Source: Cheilinus undulatus
Lineage: Eukaryota; Chordata; Actinopteri; Labriformes; Labridae
NCBI RefSeq assembly: GCF_018320785.1
Contig: NC_054879.1
Location: 48,217,698-48,281,697, forward strand
DNA: 64,000 bases
Reading direction: 5' to 3'
The position numbers and the translations under genes are program-made. Below the pieces are notes generated by a model that saw only the letters and a list, made by a program, of their open reading frames with translations, was not told where the DNA came from and ran no database searches. Positions 24,269 to 39,200 of the stretch are shown here, piece after piece. Each line of letters begins with the position of its first letter. Positions within the stretch are counted from its first letter, which is position 1.

Positions 24269-27200
24269 GCCCATGTATGTATGTTCTTATACATACGTAG
24301 TGATTAATCGTTATGTATGTATAATCGTTAACACTATAGATGCTGGAGTTGGCAGGTTTCTTCCAAACTCCCGCCCCTAGTTGGACTAAAACACCGTCCC
24401 CATCCACTAAAACAATCAACAGTGAATGTAGGATGCTGATTCCTGCAGTAGTCTCGGACTATTTTACAGCCTCTGTGGTTATTATAAAGTCTGCATGGTG
24501 GGACGCCGCTCTGCAGATGTGGAGATTTCAGCACCATGGACAGGGACCACTGACGCTTCATCCATTAACGTCTCCCACATCCTCCATCTCTGTATCTGAG
24601 CGTACACTCCTATCATCCAGAAATCAGACCGTCTCTTCTCACAGAAACGATGTGACGTTTGTCACAGCTGACAGCTCAGCATGACGTTTCCTCTGAGGCC
24701 GACAGCTTGTTGCTATGACAGACACTGTGTGATAGGTCAACTGAGCTCCACTGCAGTATAACATAGCAGGATAAACATTTGATGTTTCTTTATTGTAGCT
24801 CCATGACTAAGATCACCAGATGTTTGTTCCAGAGAGGAAAATCAGAGTTTGATGACTAGGATTGACATTTAAAAACAACGCCCTGTCAGCTGATGTGAAT
24901 GTCAGCGCCTCTGAAAGCCTCGGTGTGCTGCAGATGGAGATCCCTCATGGCTGGAACCAATGCATAAATATACATTTGTGTTTTCTGATGGAGCTGAAAA
25001 ATATTTTAAAAAGCAACAAATAGCATCAAATCACACAAAACAACCATACCACAATATAACTCATAAAAACTATCACTAGACTGTAGTCAGGTTTAATTTG
25101 ATAACAGAGTGGTTGTTTGAGACTGACTGAACCAGGAATAAACAAAGATGTTCTGTTAGTATTTGTTATTCAGAGCTCTTTGCATTAAGTGTAGCCCTGT
25201 TGTAAAGAACTGTTCCTAAATTTACCTCAGAAAGGTGCATGTGTGAACACATTTAGCAGTTTTTCACCCTGACTAATGGCTGAATTTTCCCTGTGCTTCT
25301 CCCCTCCCCCACACCACTGACAGAAATGAAAACTGCAGAAAGAACAAGCACTTCAGGAAGTTTTCAGGATTGCGTGTGGACTGCACAGTAATTTATCTTT
25401 AAAAGGTGCAGTGTGTAAAATAGGGGGAATATAAGGGGCATCTACCAGTCAAATTTTAACCCCTTAACACCTGTTGTTGCATATTTGATAGATACTTTTA
25501 TGATACCTCTATCTAATCAATATGCCGAATAAATTACTCACAAAAACTTCTGAATACAATCTGATAAATGATGAAAATGCCCTCAAGTGGATTATCAGTT
25601 ACCAAAAACACCCAATGAATAAAATGAGATACTAGAAATATATTTGTTAAATTTTATGGATTTTTTAAAATTACAGTAGAAAGTAAAATGAACATTTCAG
25701 TTCCAAAAAAAAATTTTTCTGGCTATTATTTGTGTTTTCAGGCTTTAAGGGGTTAAGATTGCATCACTCACTTTATTAATGATATATAAATTATTAATAA
25801 TTGTAAGTAAGCTTTAAGCTAACTCTGGTACAATGCATCAAACGGAAACGTTTATATTTTTTTATTGTACATGGTCCCTTTACAAATAAACAAACAAATA
25901 AACAAATAAATAAATAAATAACTGTGGCAAGTAGACTAAAAAATGCATATCTGTTTATTTTATGCAAGATGCATAAATCCATGATAGCAGAGCCCCTGAC
26001 AGGGATTTTCTCTATGTCTGAATAAAATGTTTAAAAATTAAACCATTTTATAAATTCAGGTGACTAAACATGTATTTAAACAGGCTTATGTTTAGGTGTA
26101 TTGGTCCATTTTTACCAGATTTGTTCAGCTAAATGCTGTTAGGTTAAATATCTCACACTGCACCTTTAATTATTTTTTTTATTTTTTATTTTTTTGCCAT
26201 GCACAAGAAATTGGAAGAAATGCATGAATGACAAAATATGTATTTTTTGTAAGTCTAAAGTAGAAATGGATTTTATTTTTCTCCGTTTAAAAATAGAAAC
26301 AAAAAATGAGTTTTTCTTAACATCTTCACTTATTAATTTTGCTATTGCAGTTTAAGAATTTGGAGATTTCTTGAGTAAACAACTAAAATGAACTCATCAT
26401 GAAACAGGCGTGTTTTTATGGAGAGATAATGAGGTAAATAAGTCAGGATCTCTAGAAAACCAATGGCATTTATTCATTATCAGACAAAAACAAAGTAAAA
26501 TAGATGCTCCTGGTCCTCTTAGGCTTCCATATTTACAAAAGACAGAGTATTTTACTCAGATTATTAATTTTAGAGAACGTTGATAAAGTTTTCTGACTGT
26601 AGCTCTTCATGAAGCTGATCGATGAGCGGAACAGTAATAATAGTTTGGGATTTTTCTTTAGGTTTAGTTTTAGTTTTAGTTTTAGTTTTTATTTCTGTTT
26701 TTAAATTTCAGTTCAGTTTTTTATTAGTTTATATAAAGGGACAACCGATATTCAGGGCCGATATCAATACTGATTATTAGTTGTGACGTGACCGATAACT
26801 GATATTCAGTATTCAGACATTCAGTTCATTATTTTGTAAAGCTTAGTTTTATGTAGTTCCAGTTAGCTAAAATTGTTTTTACATTTTAATTTTAGTAATT
26901 TAGTTAGTTTGAGTTAACTGTGATAATCTTGCCGAGTAGCATTGTAAAACAAAGTCCTACTATTCAGCTGTAGTATGTAGAGCCTGATTTAATCCAATAT
27001 ACTATGTAAAATAGTATTTTTTATGTATTATTTTCTCTTTTCTCTAGTTAACATGGACATACAGAAACATCAGTGCTGCCTTGGTGCTCCGTTCTTTGTG
27101 TTTAAAGCAGAGTGGTCATTTTCAGCACTGGTCCACAGGAGACTTTTAGAAGGTAGTTTGAAATAAGGGAAAGCAAGAAAAAAAAATAAGATAATACATG

Positions 27201-30200
27201 TAATATTTTTTTTCTAAAAGCTTTAAACTGTGCTGCATTTTAGCTCAAAGATCATTACAAAGTTATGATCCTTTAACCGAGAAGGCTGATTCTCCACACC
27301 AGGTTTTGTTCATCAGAATGCATCGGCTACAGACAGTAAAATCAAAATCTGTTCTCTGGTTGAACAGTTTAAGAAAACGTACATGCTTTATCAGTGTTAC
27401 CCCTACAAAAGTACAGACTTGTGGTAAAAACTGTCTCTTCATCTAAGGCAACCTGCTCTCTTTTGTTTTTATTGTTATTTACTGTAGTCGTGTTATACCT
27501 GAGATTTAATTTCCCACATTCACCAGTGGTTTTCATCCATTCATGTGCATATTTTTGTCTGCAGAAAGGACCCAAATGTTTCCTTCTGAGCTATGACCGG
27601 TGAGAAAAAGACTGCTGAAAGTATCCCTGTTTTATTCTGTCCATGTCCAGGCACTATCTGTTCCCTACCACCTGCTAATTCTCACGATGCGCCACATCCC
27701 AAGGCCATCCTCACTGCAGGAACAGCCGAAAATGAAATACATGTGACAAGCTGTAGCTTATTGGACGAGCCAGCTCATGAACTAATGCACATACTTCAAA
27801 TGCAAAAAACGAAAAAGATGTAATAATGCTTATCAGATAGATCTGTTGGAGCATTTGAAGCGAGTTAAACCTTTTCCAGTGAAATCAAATGCCTACTTGT
27901 TGAGCTGCAGGTGTGACGCTGATGACTGGCTCCTCTCTGAGGGGGCTGTAAACGTCCTTGATTATATAAAGCTCTAATGGTTTGTAAGCGCAGTGAAGGT
28001 AGGCTCTGACAATAGCTGCATTTAAATCTAAACCTCTCCTCAGTGCATTTGAAGCTTATTACAGTGAGTAATCCAAGGTTAGGCTCCCTTTGTTTTGCTC
28101 TCATTTCAGCCTCTTCAGATGTGAATTACAGCAGTGGTTGCCATGGAACAGAGTGGAGAGATTTTACTCTGACTACCTGTCGGTTTTGTGTCTCTCTCTT
28201 TCAGGTTGCCTGTTTGAGAGAAAGCTGTGCACGAGGGATCAGTTCTGCTCGGATGGTGAGGAATGCACACACAGGTTCTGTAATTGCTCCAGCAAACATC
28301 GTGTCTCTATCAAACCTGCTTATAAAGTTTTATTAATCCTTTCCTTCGTCTACTGCAGCACAAAAACACACACAGACGGCTGCAAACTAAGATGCTGACA
28401 CCAATAATGTCTATAAAAATACACAAACACACGTCAAAGATTTTTCCTCCCTTCACCTGCCCCTCTCAGTTTCCCCGTCTGTAGCCAAGCCCCTCCCCCG
28501 CTCCCCCAGTCTCCATAGTAACACTGACATCACGGTGAGGTCGACACCCCCTCAGTTGTTGTGCTAATACAGCGATGAGTCACTGACACACGCTTACGCA
28601 CTTGTCTGTGGAAATTGCACTTACGCACACGCGCAGCCATTGGACAGGAGACAGGAGGGACTGGCGAGCACGCCGCAGACGCCGTGTTTGAGCACATCTG
28701 AGAGGCTGAGTTTGATTTGAAGTCTGAGCCCCGTCTCTCTGGCTGAAGCTTCAGCTGTAAACAATCAAGCTTGTTCTTGAATCACCAACAAATAGTAATT
28801 GGCCTCATTTGCAGCCTGTGGAAGAGGAAAGAACAGAGTGTGACTGCTGCAGCCTCCATGCACACACAGAAACGTCCACTAGAAACAACAGCAGCTACTG
28901 TGCCGGGTTTACATTAACAGCTTTCTGTGTTTGACTGCAGAAGACTGCAGGGAGCTGCAAGAAAACAAGAAAACATTCTGGGTCTTAATTAACTGTAATT
29001 TCATCAAAATGACTGATTCCCTCTGTCCTGATGAAGTAGGCATGGCACTGACTGATATCTGTCTGTTAACATAAATAACATTTAACTCCTTAGATGTCAT
29101 GAATTATTCTACTTCTGCACGTTTATCTGCTTTGAATTATCTATTCATCAAAAAAGAAAGTATGCAAAAAAAATAAATAAAGCAATTTTACCAACTTAGA
29201 TGAAGAATGGATGTTGTGACCTGCAGTTGCAGAACCTTTATGTAAACTGGAATATAAAGGCAATGATCTAGATCAGTGATACTCAACGCGTGGCTCTAGA
29301 GCCACGTGTGGCTCTTTATGTCTAAATTTGAAGTATTATTCCCCCAGAAAACTATAAAAAGGGGAAACTCAGAATTATCCATTGTAATTTGTTTCCCACA
29401 CTTCTACAGCGGACTTTAATTGTCAACCTTTTTTTGTCTGTGTTTTTCCATTGCCCTTATTTGCAATTTTTGCCCTGTTTTGTCTTTTTTTATCCTGCTT
29501 TTGCAAATTGCTTTTTTTTACATTTTTTTTACATTTTTTGCCCATTGAAGGTGCCTCTTGCATTACGTGTCACTTTTTCCCATTTTCACCCACCTTTTTT
29601 CTGCTTTTTGCCAATTTTAGGTCTTTTTCACTCATTTTCTCCCACCTTTTCCAGTTGTTAGGATTTCTAACCAAGCGTTCATAAAGGATTAGAGGGCGTA
29701 TTTATTAAGAAAGCCTTTTCAAACCGGACGTCTGTTTGAGGAAAAGCTGACAGCGATGCTGGGCCCTTTTATGTTTGTTTTGATGGTAGAGACATTTCTA
29801 GTAAAATTATTATTCAGAAGTCATTGGTAATAATTTCTGTCAAATCAGATCTAATTTGAGCCTCTTCCACAGTCCCCTGTTGATAGCTGACCACTGAGGT
29901 CAGCCTACAGACGGCTCTGTCTGTGACTGAGTGAGTGAGTGAGTGAGTGAGTGAGTGAGTGAGTGAGTGAGTGATGCTACTTTCAGGGCCCTACCATAAC
30001 AGAGTTGGGTTTGGTTGGACTGAATGCTGTCAGTAATGGACGCCTCCACTGTGGTAACTAGAGCCATACATATAGAGGTCGATATGGGCGGGGTTTACTT
30101 GGACTATCAGCCCTCTAATGGCTGCCTCCACTGCTGAAAATATCTCACATATAGCTTTAGCACTGTGTTCTTTTTACTAGAACTGCACCATGTAATGGCG

Positions 30201-33200
30201 ATGGCTGCTACTGGAGCGGTTAGCTCAGAATTAGCCATAGCGGCACTGTTGCCAGAAATCAACAGCATTCCTTTATTAAAGCAAGCGCAGAGAACAACAC
30301 TGAAACTGCAACTGCAACATCTGAAAACTATGTTTTCACTCTTCTGCCGACCTGCTTCAGCATGAGTACGTGATAGTTACGGGGAAAGGGTTGGTTGCTG
30401 GGACTGGCTGCGTACAAGGCCTGCTAGTGGAGTGATTAGCGTGATCCATAAACTGGGTTTAAACCTAGTCTGGCTTACCTTTAATATGTGTATTTATTTT
30501 CCATAGTACTCTGCCTTTAAATGTTCTGAGTATCTTTCTCCTATCATGTGCAACTAAAACTCCCTCTTTACTGAGTAGATATAGTTGACAAACAAAAACA
30601 TGAATATTGCAGTAAAAATGTGGGATAATGAGAATGAAGCTGGAAAAATGGTTCCATTTGCTGCAGATCATTTATGCTGACTGTGCTTTTTCATGGTCAT
30701 TTGTCTTTAAAATGTTATCGGCCTCTGGCGTCCTTTAGATAAGAACTAAACAACAACGATCACAACAAAACAGACAACATACCGTAATATGCAACTATGG
30801 ATTTCAATATTAGTGAGAAATGACCTGATTCTGCAAACTAACATGTGATCTTCCTCCTTATGACAGTGATCCCAGCTTATTCTGTAAGATCTTGTAATAT
30901 TCCCCATAAGGCACACAGTCATGCATTCAGCTCTAATAATGTCAGCTTCACAGCCCAGCCTCCAGCAAAGCCCCGGACTTCAAGCTTCTTGTAGTTAAAG
31001 TTCTTTTCTTTCTCCACGCTGCCACCAGTGATTCACTAGATTGATTGCGTCTCGAGTGTTTTGCTGGGTTGTATATGGAGCACAGTGTATTTTAGGTGCT
31101 CTCAGCAGATGTTGTGTTTGTGTGTGACAGGCTGTGTTGCTGGCTCTTATTGCTTTGGTCGTGTTCCAGGTAGATTAGAAGTTTTCTCCTATTTTACCAC
31201 CACTTAGAGACACTCAGAGGAGATTCTGCTGCTTGTTTTTGTTGACTTCCTGCTGCTTGCTCTTTTGCTTGTCTTTCTCTAGAGCCGACTGTAGAACAGA
31301 TTTCTGGAGCTAAATAACTGAATCATGGCCGTGTTTATGTTGATGTTGTGGAGCGTGTCGAGTCTCTTGGAGTGGAATGCATTTGTTAAACAGAGTAAGG
31401 TCACTCCTTGGCATGGAGGTCTCTGTGCACAGGTGTAACACCCTGAACCTGTCCCCCAGCTGCTCCCTGAGGTGCTGACCATCTAGATAACAGTCGAATG
31501 TCCAGTGTACATCTGACAGGTCCTACAACAAAGCCATTCAGGGTGCCAGGCTTGTATGTATAGGCTGATGATATCTGCTCTGGATTATTAACATTACGAA
31601 TAAGCTTCAAAAAACAAAGAATCTCCATTTAGTCAATTTTTTCTGCAGAAATTAACAGGTTTACAGCCAGTAATGTATGCTTTATTAGCGTTTGCTTGTA
31701 ATAGACAAAAACTTTTCATCTGACTCTATTAAGCGCTTGATCAGGTCAGGCCCATACTCTCAATCAACTCAAACTCTGATGCGGCCAGCCCTGAAGCTTC
31801 AGCAAATTTCATCCACTCACAGTTCACCAAAGTGGGCCCTTTATCAAATGTTGTCCACTTATGCTACAGGATCAGCAGGTTAGCATTATTTTAATATAGA
31901 AAATCTGGCCAAAGTTGTACAGATGCTGTGTCAAACTGTAGTCTTGTAACCAACAACATTCACCAGCACTGAGGATCGAATCCCAGCAGTACTATGACTG
32001 CCGAAGTTAGCTTCTTTCTGCTATCCAAGGCTGCTGCGGCCATCTTTAAAACAGTCCTTATCTTTACTGTAGACTAGTTGATTTAATACAGTTATAAATT
32101 GTGTTTAATTGTTAGTGAAATTGCCTTAAAGCATCACTAATTAATTTAAATCCAAGCACGTTTATTTGCCACTGGCAAAGCAGAGAGTGATTCGGGGTTC
32201 CGTGTTTTGCTTCAGGACAAATCAACATGTGACTGTAGACGATTAGAGGTAGAGATGACCACCTCTACCTACTGAGCCACACATTTTCTTCATGGGCTCA
32301 CACAATCTAAACCTACTGTACAGTACACTAGAATAGCTTAATTTCACTGTTTATTTGGCACTAATTTAACTGGATCATTTTTAAGTCATTGCCTTTCTCT
32401 CACACCGATCAGACCCCGTCTCTCTCTCTGAATGCGGCTGTAACACCAGTGTACAAAAATGATATCCACAGAAATAACCCAAGCTCCAGAAATAGTCCCA
32501 ATCCAATCAAGGCATGCCGTCTCTCCATTCATCTTCAGTTCCTCCTCCATCCCTGCGTGTCCCTCTCCTCTTTGTCATCAGTCAGTCCTCCACCAGGAAT
32601 CAGAGCCGCTGTATTTCTGCCAGTGCAGTCTGTGAACAGGGTTCAATATCCAGCATCCAATCATGTTATTGGCATTAGTGGTTTGTAATGTGCTTTGGGG
32701 TTTTGCTGACTTTGAATGAAATGTGTGCAGAAATTGTGCACAGTGTTGATTTTGCACCTTTGTTTCTCTCTCTAAAATCAGACTCTAGATCAACAACATT
32801 AACAGCAGGAGGAGCTGCAAAGCAGAAATAAAGCCAAACAAGTTGATCTACTTCCTTTTCAATACATTAAGTGCTAAAATAATCACTTTAACTGCGTCCT
32901 GCTCACACATTAATCCTCTCTAATCTGTTCCATATAACCATGCACAGTTCCCCCACTTGTAGCTGGTGGAGTGAAAGTCAGTGATGACTCATCAATGCAG
33001 TCTGCTTTATCCTGATTCCAAACACATCACAGTCCGACTGATCTCTTCAGAAATATCGCTCACGTATTGATCATGACAGCTGTGCAACAGAGTTAGTGAT
33101 TTCTGCACTTTAGGATCTACTTTGTGAAGTCAGACTTGGCTTCATTCCCTGTGTGTAGTTTAAAAAGAGATAACAGTTGTACACCTGAATGCAGCGATAG

Positions 33201-36200
33201 AAGAATACAGCAGCTTCCTGCTCTGTGAGGCTTAAACTGATGCATCAGCTTGTTCTGCCAGATGAGCCGATGCATGAAATTGTGTAGGCGGAGGCTGACA
33301 TGATGTCTAGAACTTATACTTTTTTATGTACTGTATCTGATATGAGAGCAGGTCACAGAAAATAAAATTGATTAGATGCTATTAAAATTTGATTGGCCCC
33401 GGAGCTACTGGCAGCTTGTCAACCACTTCAGGGGCTTTAACGTTCCCTCTCTGACGCTGGCAGAACCCTGTCAAGAGGAATTTGACAAGCAGTCAAAGCG
33501 TGTGGGCCGAGCTTCAGAAACCATGACTCACCACTGTGGGCTAGCGTGGCGTGGGCTAGAAGTATGGCAGATACAAAGAGCTGCTCTTCACCTCAAGGGC
33601 AGATTCATTCATGTTTGAGTAAAAGCACCATAAAAGACAAGAACAACTGTTTATCCATTGTTATGTTTTCTGTCACTGTAAGCTGTCATAGTATGAAAAG
33701 TCAGATATTACTACGAGCATTAGCGTCTTTGTTCCATTTCAGCCTTGAATGCATGACAAAGAGCCTGAAACTGAAACAGCAGCTCAGTGGAACAAAGTCT
33801 CAATGCTTTTGTTCTTAATCTGTTCTTTTGCCACAGTTAGCATGCAGAACAATCTGATGCTGAAATGCTGTGTTTGTTCCAGACGGACTGTTCGGTCAGT
33901 GTCGTAGCTCTAAGCAGGAGCAGATCCAGTTCCAGGTGACGGTTCCTGTTCTGAAGAGGATGCAGGAAGTCCTCAAGCAGCTAATGCTACAAGGTAAATC
34001 ATCACTAAAATTACCTTTAATAAGGAAAACCCTTCAGAGTCAAAGCTCAGCCAGCGTGAAGTACTGTGTTTGCATGATAGCATTAAAAAGTTTGGTGTGA
34101 ATTTAAAGCTCTGTTTTAGTTTTTATTTATGATAAAACAGGAAATATGATCATTTGAATTTTATATAAAATTATTTTTACACATGGGGTGCAGTGGTCCT
34201 TACCATACAGGACTGCTGGTGGTAATTTCGTCAGAATTATTACAATTTTAAGTCATTGTTTTAAAGAATTAAAATATATTTTTCTATTTTTACTATCTAC
34301 TAATCATTCATTCTAGAGTGGAACTTTTAAAAATGGAAAAAAAAGCCCATTATGTCATAAATGTATTTTTCTACATTTAGCTTGGTTTTGCTCACTTGTA
34401 GATCTTTTGCACTCACACTCTGGGAATGCAAAGAACGCCAAATTATTCTCTGTTTACCTGCGTACAATAATTATTTTAAAGTTAGGTATTGTTTAAGGGA
34501 CAATACACATTTATACATGTATATGTATTCTGCTCAGATCTATTCATTTTTAGCTTGATTTTTGTCAGTTTAACCCTTTTAAGTGTAAGTTAACATCTTC
34601 TTAGTTTCTCAGTCTTCATATGGCAACTTCATTTTTTTTTAAATAAAAAAGCAAATTTTAAAAATCCACATAATGTTTTATAATATCTTGTTTTTCCTTT
34701 GTGACACTGTAAATAATTGTGTTTAACTGGAAAAATCAATGTTAACAAAGGAGGTTTTTTTTCTCCCTCTGGTACCCTTTGTGCCAAAAATACACACTTT
34801 GTTGATATTTAAAAAAAAAAATGGTCCTCTTTCACGATTAATATTACCATGTATTTTATTTTTTGTTCATTTTTGCACAATTTTCAAAATTCTGTCCCAG
34901 CCACAAGAATCAGCCCAACATAAATAAAGTAAATCTCTTTATAGCGTTAATATCCCTGCCGTGTAAAAGTCCCCATTAAAACCCATTCAAACCACTTCTT
35001 TTGATCCGTATGCCATTAAGGCATGAATCATGCATTTCCTGGTTTCTGGGCTTCATTTGAGAGTTGGGGATTTACATTTGCACCTGGACCATTTTTTAAC
35101 CCTGTGATGTCACTTCTACCATATATGGGCGAGGGCAGGAAATACATGTTTTTACCACCAGATTTCAGTGTTATACTGCCCTCTGCTCCCCTTCTCACTA
35201 ACTCTCTGAGGTTTTGTTTAAGTGCAGATCAGTGTGTGAGTCTGTGAGTGTGTCTGTGCAATAATCAAAAAATAAGTTATCTAGTTTTCATGTAGTAACT
35301 TGCAAAAAAATCATTTTTGTGTGTTTTGCATCTAAAAATGCAGTGACATCATCAATGAAACATGGCATTTAAAGGGTTAAAAAAAATTGAATGAATGAGT
35401 ATTTGACATTTATGATTAGGGCTGACCTTGAATGAGAAAAATATAATTCAATAACAGTAAAACAGTTTTAAAATGTGTGATATTTATAACATTTTTTCAT
35501 CAAAAAATGTTGTTTGTTTACATTACAAATGCGACAATTAAAGGGTTAAAAGATATGACAATTATTGAGTATTTGGTATTTTTGTTAATGGCACAAGTTG
35601 AAGAAACAAGGAAAAAATTAAACAATTAAAAATAAACTAATATCACTTTTTTATTTACAGTAATAACCCCCCTGTGCATTTTTTGCACACTAGGAGGAAA
35701 ATGAGGCAGCAGTTTGTAGAGAAACCAGATGGTTAATTTAGTTGTTTATTTATTTATTTATTGTTATTTCCCTTAGACTGTCTTAGTGTGTTTACTGATT
35801 TACTAGGTGTTATACATTTTATGTACTTGGTTCTTTATTCTTTTCTGTTTGTACTTTCTCTGTTCTCTTTTCTAAGCTCAGGGTGGGTGGGTTAAGGGAA
35901 TTACTGTCGTTGGTTGTTATTGAAAATGTATAAATAAAAATTGAAAAAGTGATGATGCCTTTCAGAATAATTTCTAGTGCTACTGATTTTTAACTGCTGA
36001 TACTGAGTGGAGCTCATACAGATGGATTTTAAACTGCAGACAGAAACACAGCTGCTTCCTCCCGGCTGCTCAGGAGTTCCCAGGAAGACGCTACGGGATG
36101 CTGGCCCGCCCCGGCTGCAGGGGGCTGGCTATTCATAGCTGCAAATGAAGGCTAGTTCTACCTAGCAGCACCTCCAATTCAGAAACCCTCCAAGAAATAA

Positions 36201-39200
36201 CCAGCATAATACCTGACAATTTTCAGTAAAGAAAAGTAGCAGCACACCAAGTTATTTTATCTGGGATCTATGATTTAAGACAAATATAGATAATCAGCCT
36301 GGTGAAGATCTCAGCTCTGACAGACGACCTGTAGTCCATCAGCCTTTAGCTCAGCGTCACTGAAGGAAAGAGAGAGCAGAAAAAAACAAAGGAGCTTCAA
36401 AATGAAGCCACCCAGAAGCTGGAGGATGCTGATTACTACAGTTTCTTTCATGGGCTAGTAGCATGCATGCTAATCCTGCTTATTCTGAAGAGATAAGCTA
36501 AAAATAAATATAAAAGGGGAGGGGGTTGCAGACAGAACCGGATAACTCTGACCGAAAGGAACAATTTATAGTAGTTTGCAAAAGTCTGAAGTTTTTATTT
36601 TGACAAAAATCCAAAAGATTTAAGCAGAAGCCATGATGAAGACTTTACAGCTCTAACCCTCCTGGTTATGGTCTCTCTTCCTCTCACACTCCTCCCTCTC
36701 TCTGCTACTGTGGCTGTCTTTAATGGCCTTGTGTGTTTGTGTGTGTGTGTGTGTGTGTGTTTATGTGTGTGTAGGGCTTTCCTGGCAAGATGACATCACC
36801 CAGTATATTTTATCAAAGGAGCTGAAGAGAGTTCCCCACACCACCCAGCCCTATAAGCCAAACTCCTCTTCCTCCTCTTCCTCCTCCTCTCATTCCTCTC
36901 AGTAAGTACGCCTCAGTTACAGCGATGACATCTGACACAAAACAAATGAGTCAGCCCAAGGAATCAGATCGGTCCATTCAGTCCCCCTGAGTCACCATTC
37001 ATAATCCTTGGCTCCTTTATCCTTCCCTCTTTCATCCTAATCCTCTCTTTGTTTTGCTCTGGGTTGCCAGGTCCAAACAGCATATCCCTCATCACCACAG
37101 CTCCAAGTCTGGGTCCACAGCTCCCAGTGGCAATTATCTGGACTATATGATTGTGGAACCTCCTCAGACCCCCCTTCACATGCAGACAGCTTCCATGGAC
37201 CCGTACACATACCACCAGGTACAAACACAGTAGTGTTGGCCAAAGCAGGCGTGTCAGATGTGTAAAAATCACACATTTAATAAAAAAAATAACACATAAA
37301 CCCAAATATCATCCATCATATATGAAAACAAAACAGGAAAATACACATAAACATGCAAAAATATGAAAGATTACTGTTCAAAATGTTGTAAAAAGTAGAA
37401 ATTAAATACTAAAGTAGCTGAGCCTTTTCTGATTCCAGCATAGATACCAAGATGAAGTAGAGCGATCTCTCATTGGAGCTGGAGGCAGTTATGCCCGCCC
37501 CTCTTCAAGGTCCCAAGCCAATCAGAGAGAACGAGAGCGAGAGCGTGACAGGCAGCTGCTACAGGAAGCCTTGTCTCTCTACCTGGCGTCTCCACAGCCT
37601 TCTTATCGCCACAGAGGGCCCGCTTCTATGGCTCCTGCTGGTAAACAGCGTTTTTCAGGATTTATACAGAAAATCTGATGCTCTACTAAAGCATTACAAC
37701 CTACAACAAACATTACTCATATATACTGCTGGTTTGGAAGGCATGCTGAGGGAGGGATGGCTCCATACATTAAGGTCACCATCATATCCTAATGTGCTCT
37801 GACAGGACTGCCTTATTATGAAGAACTGAACCTGGAAATTCCAGTGGACTATGAGGAAGACTACACCCTGGAGGAGAGAGTCGATACTGCAGGCAGACAG
37901 CAAGCACTGCAGAATAAAAAAGCTCCTCAGGACCTCAGTACTCTGTCTGGAAACAATGGTAGGAATGATAACTATTAACCTTCCCATGATGCACTGCTTT
38001 ACAGACTAATGTTGGGCTAACTTTGCCATCCTGTGTTAGATGGCCTGCTGCAGAGGATGTCAGGGGTCCTGCAGAGGTACAGGGTTGATCCCAGAGAGCT
38101 CAGCCAGGAGCAGCTCTACAAGCTAGCTCTCATTCTGCAGCTGCTGCAGGCGCAGGAAAAGACAGGTAACCTGCTTCAACTATTACACCTTTTCAGATTA
38201 AAACAGCATTTAAAAGCAAGGTATACAGGGAGGAAACTGTTCCCCCAAATTACAATTAAATTGAAACAAGAGTCCCCAGTTGTAAGTTGTATGTATAAAT
38301 GAAGACACATAATGAAAAGTTGTTTATATTTACAGTGCCTTTCAAAAGTCACCCACATGGATGTTTTTCTGATTTTATAAATTAATCATGATCGGTATAA
38401 TTTGGCTTTTTTAGAAATTAATTACAAAAAACTTTTAATGTCAAAGTGAAAACAAATTACTATAAAGTAATGTTAATTAAACAAAAATATGTAGTCATTC
38501 ACCTGTGTCTGGAAGGTCCAGTCACTGGTTCATCAGTATTCCTGGCTACAATTACATCATGAGGACAAAGAAACACTCCAAGCAACTCAGAGAAAAGGTG
38601 ATTGAAAAGTCTAAGACAGAAACATCTCCAAGTCTCTGAACATCCCCCAGAGTTCAGTTAAATCCATCCTGAAGAAATGAAGGAATATGTCACATGTGTA
38701 AATCTGCCTAGATCAGACCGTCCTCACACACTGAGTGGGCGTGCAAGAAGGAGACTAGTGAGAGAGGACACCAAGACACCTATGACTACTCTGAAGGAGC
38801 TCCAAGCTTCAGCAGCTGAGATGGAGAGACTCTGCAGACAACAACTGTTGGCCGGGTTCTTCACCAGTCAGAGCTTTATGGGAGAGTGGCAAAGAGAAAG
38901 ACACTGTTGAAGAAAACTCAGATTCAATCTGGACTAGAGTTCACCAGAAGGACTGTGGGAGACTCCATGGTCAAGAGGAAGAAAGGTCTTTGGTCTGATG
39001 AGACCAGAATGGAGCTTTGAGACCATCAGACAAGACGCCAAACATTGACATCACCACAAACACACCATCCCCACTGTGGAGCACGCTGGTGGCAGCATCA
39101 TGCTGTGGGGATGCTTCTCAGCAGCATCGTGCTGTGGGGATGCTTCTCGGCAGCATCGTGCTGTGGGGATGCTTCTCGGCAGCATCGTGCTGTGGGGATG

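Larger units (their letters stand above)
28256..33882. other. ptprn intron 2
   Basis: Holds a decayed hAT-B end at 29274-29670 and a (GTGA)n tract at 29928-29974. The remainder is unique-looking with no additional exon that I can support. Confidence 0.5.
33994..36774. other. ptprn intron 3
   Basis: Contains a TTAA-flanked element (34570-35380), a possible LINE 3' tail near 35880-35950 (GTATAAATAAAAATTG), and at its 3' end a long (TG)n tract that runs into the exon 4 acceptor. Confidence 0.5.

Noticed and set aside
27369..27603. Overlapping frames on both strands in ptprn intron 1
   Set aside because: No recognisable similarity, no supported splice sites in phase with ptprn, and length within chance expectation.
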